From an uncultured Clostridia bacterium (GTDB lineage Bacteria; Bacillota; Clostridia; Oscillospirales; Acutalibacteraceae): DNA of 6,638 nt. Shown here piece after piece: positions 5,481-6,638 of this stretch (within the stretch, counting starts at the first letter, position 1; every line of letters begins with the position of its first letter). The stretch covers positions 1 through 6,638 of the forward strand of contig CAMOWP010000099.1 of assembly GCA_946628455.1 (NCBI GenBank). The letters are read 5' to 3'. Position numbers and translations under genes: made by a program. Below the pieces are notes generated by a model. The model was not told the DNA's origin. It was given only the letters and a program-made list of their open reading frames with translations, and did not search any database.

Positions 5481-6036
5481 AAGAATAACGCTTAAAGACG
5501 GCAGAGAATGCGTGCTGCGAAACGGTACGGAGAATGACGCGCAGGCGTCGCTCTCCGTATTCCGGAAAACGCACGAAGAAACGGATTATCTTCTTTCCGT
5601 GCCGGAGGAAATCACTTACACGGTTGATGAACAGGCAGAATACCTTCAAAAGAAGACGGAAAGCGACGGCGAAATTGAACTGCTTGCCGAGATTGACGGC
5701 AAAACGGTAGCGCTCGGCGGTCTGGATAGAATCCACAGCAGAATCAAAACGAAGCATCGGGCGGATTTCGGCGTCAGCGTATTAAGGGAATACTGGGGGC
5801 TCGGCATCGGCCGCGCGCTGCTGGAAGCGTGCATAGAATGTGCCGAGAAAGCCGGCTACGAGCAACTGGAGCTGGAGGTTGTGACCGATAACCAAGCGGC
5901 AATTGCCCTGTATCAAAGCGCCGGCTTTACGGAATTCGGACGCAATCCGCGTGCCTTTAAGTCACCGGTCAGCGGTTGGCAGGAGCTGGTGATGATGCGA
6001 CTGGAACTGAATAAGGAGAAAACAGATGAATTATAA
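5467..6036 (+). CDS. GNAT-family N-acetyltransferase
   Basis: A 189-residue stand-alone acetyltransferase that transfers acetyl from acetyl-CoA to an unknown amine. The GNAT fold is visible in order: DGRECVLRNGTENDA at 11-25, LLAEIDGKTVALGGL (72-86), core strand ADFGVSVLREYWGLGIGRAL (99-118) with the G-L-G-I-G pyrophosphate loop, the helix LLEACIECAEKAG, LELEVVTDNQAAIALYQSAGF (134-154) with the N-x-x-A-x-x-L-Y motif, and a final strand. The usual Q/R at the head of the loop is replaced by W110. The ATG at 5467 is chosen although the frame stays open upstream to 5323, because GNAT similarity starts here and the upstream part lies inside the preceding gene. It overlaps that gene's stop by 14 bases; its own ribosome binding site is weak (GAGTGGG), so coupling to upstream translation is likely. 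Confidence 0.88.
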   Translation: MKYYKRITLKDGRECVLRNGTENDAQASLSVFRKTHEETDYLLSVPEEITYTVDEQAEYLQKKTESDGEIELLAEIDGKTVALGGLDRIHSRIKTKHRADFGVSVLREYWGLGIGRALLEACIECAEKAGYEQLELEVVTDNQAAIALYQSAGFTEFGRNPRAFKSPVSGWQELVMMRLELNKEKTDEL

Positions 6037-6638
6037 AATCATTGATAAAGCCACCTATTACCGCAAGGATGTCTATCGCCGCTTTACCGAGGACTGCAAG
6101 TGCTCTTCCTCCATAACAGCAAGGCTTGACGTAACGGACTTTGCTGCTTATTCCGAAAAGACAAATACAAAATTCTATATTAATTTTCTCTATGTTTTAA
6201 CGAAGGCACTCAACTCCCGCGATGATTATAAAATGGATTATTGGTATAAAACGGATGAGCTCGTTTGCTACGATGTGATTAATCCCACACACTATGTTTT
6301 CCGAAACGAAACGGAAACCTGCACACCCGTATACAGTGAATACTGCGAGGATTACAAAACCTTTTACAAAAATGTACTCAATGATATTGAAAAGGCAAAG
6401 AATTCTAACGAGTCTGCAGTCTATGACGACAGCCATCCGAACTGGTTTGACGCGTCCTACCTTCCGTGGGTGTCCTACGATTCACTGCATATGGAGCTGC
6501 CCGACGGCTATCTCTACTTTCCGCCCGTTGTTCACTGGGGAAAGTACAGAGAAGAAAACGACAGGCTGATGATGCCCGTTACAGTCAGAATGAATCACGC
6601 AATCGCGGACGGTTACCTTATTGCAAAGGTATTTGAAC
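6026..6638 (+). CDS. Chloramphenicol acetyltransferase family (CAT, type A-like), 3' end outside window
   Basis: An open frame of 204 codons running off the right edge; CATs are about 210-220 residues, so only the last few are missing. CAT trimers inactivate chloramphenicol by O-acetylation. Family features are RRFTEDCKCSSSITARLDVT near the N-terminus, the ETETCTPVYSEYCEDYKTFY segment at the middle, SYLPWVSYDSLHMEL (the second Ser at 153 matching the conserved active-site Ser) and PVTVRMNHAIADGYL. This last carries catalytic His191 in the HxxxDG motif with Asp195. The usual HH pair is NH and the usual His after DG-Y is Leu, so it may be a divergent CAT with altered activity. AAGGAG (6013-6018) lies 7 bases before the ATG, which overlaps the previous gene's stop by 11 bases. 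It is the fourth gene of the TetR-controlled operon. Confidence 0.88.
   Translation, partial: MNYKIIDKATYYRKDVYRRFTEDCKCSSSITARLDVTDFAAYSEKTNTKFYINFLYVLTKALNSRDDYKMDYWYKTDELVCYDVINPTHYVFRNETETCTPVYSEYCEDYKTFYKNVLNDIEKAKNSNESAVYDDSHPNWFDASYLPWVSYDSLHMELPDGYLYFPPVVHWGKYREENDRLMMPVTVRMNHAIADGYLIAKVFE

Noticed and set aside
1..6638. CRISPR arrays, tRNA or rRNA genes, insertion sequences and phage genes
   Set aside because: No spaced repeats, tRNA-like cloverleaf, rRNA core sequence, transposase or integrase motif was seen.

Overview
The window looks like chromosomal DNA of a low-to-moderate-GC anaerobic Firmicute, probably a gut Clostridium-like (Eubacteriales) bacterium. This rests on strong AGGAG-type ribosome binding sites, consensus TTGACA/TATAAT promoters, short hairpin-plus-T-tract terminators and protein types common in clostridia. 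The assignment is inferred from style, not from any database match.

Region 1 (1-2080, + strand) is a putative amino-acid module. It has the 3' part of a YfcC/DcuC-type membrane carrier, then, 18 bases later, a TIGR00300-type LOR/SDH domain protein related to ornithine cyclodeaminase. It ends in a strong, probably bidirectional terminator. Together they suggest uptake or exchange of arginine/ornithine and conversion of ornithine to proline plus ammonia.

Region 2 (2079-3290) is a zone of gene decay. A minus-strand GH99-like/WbsX gene keeps its N-terminus and C-terminus but has lost its middle in frame. Next to it is a short plus-strand 3' gene remnant that seems frameshifted and ends in a Cys-rich tail. 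Then comes a minus-strand MATE multidrug exporter that again keeps its two ends but lacks about half the protein. The MATE gene still has a consensus promoter with a dyad over the -35 and a 14-codon leader ORF.

Region 3 (3290-3728) is a 440-base regulatory interval. It holds the divergent MATE promoter, a possible GC-rich small RNA of about 150 nt that ends in a strong terminator, and a perfect consensus promoter (TTGACA, 17 bp, TATAAT) followed at once by two tandem GCAAC-N4-GTTGC dyads.

Region 4 (3729-6638, + strand) is a tightly packed four-gene operon: a TetR-family repressor, a YdeI/OmpD-associated domain fused to a GNAT acetyltransferase, a second GNAT acetyltransferase, and a chloramphenicol acetyltransferase (CAT) family gene cut by the right edge. 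The last two starts overlap the preceding stops, which suggests translational coupling. The simplest reading is a ligand-inducible, self-regulated detoxification/resistance operon built from acetyltransferases.
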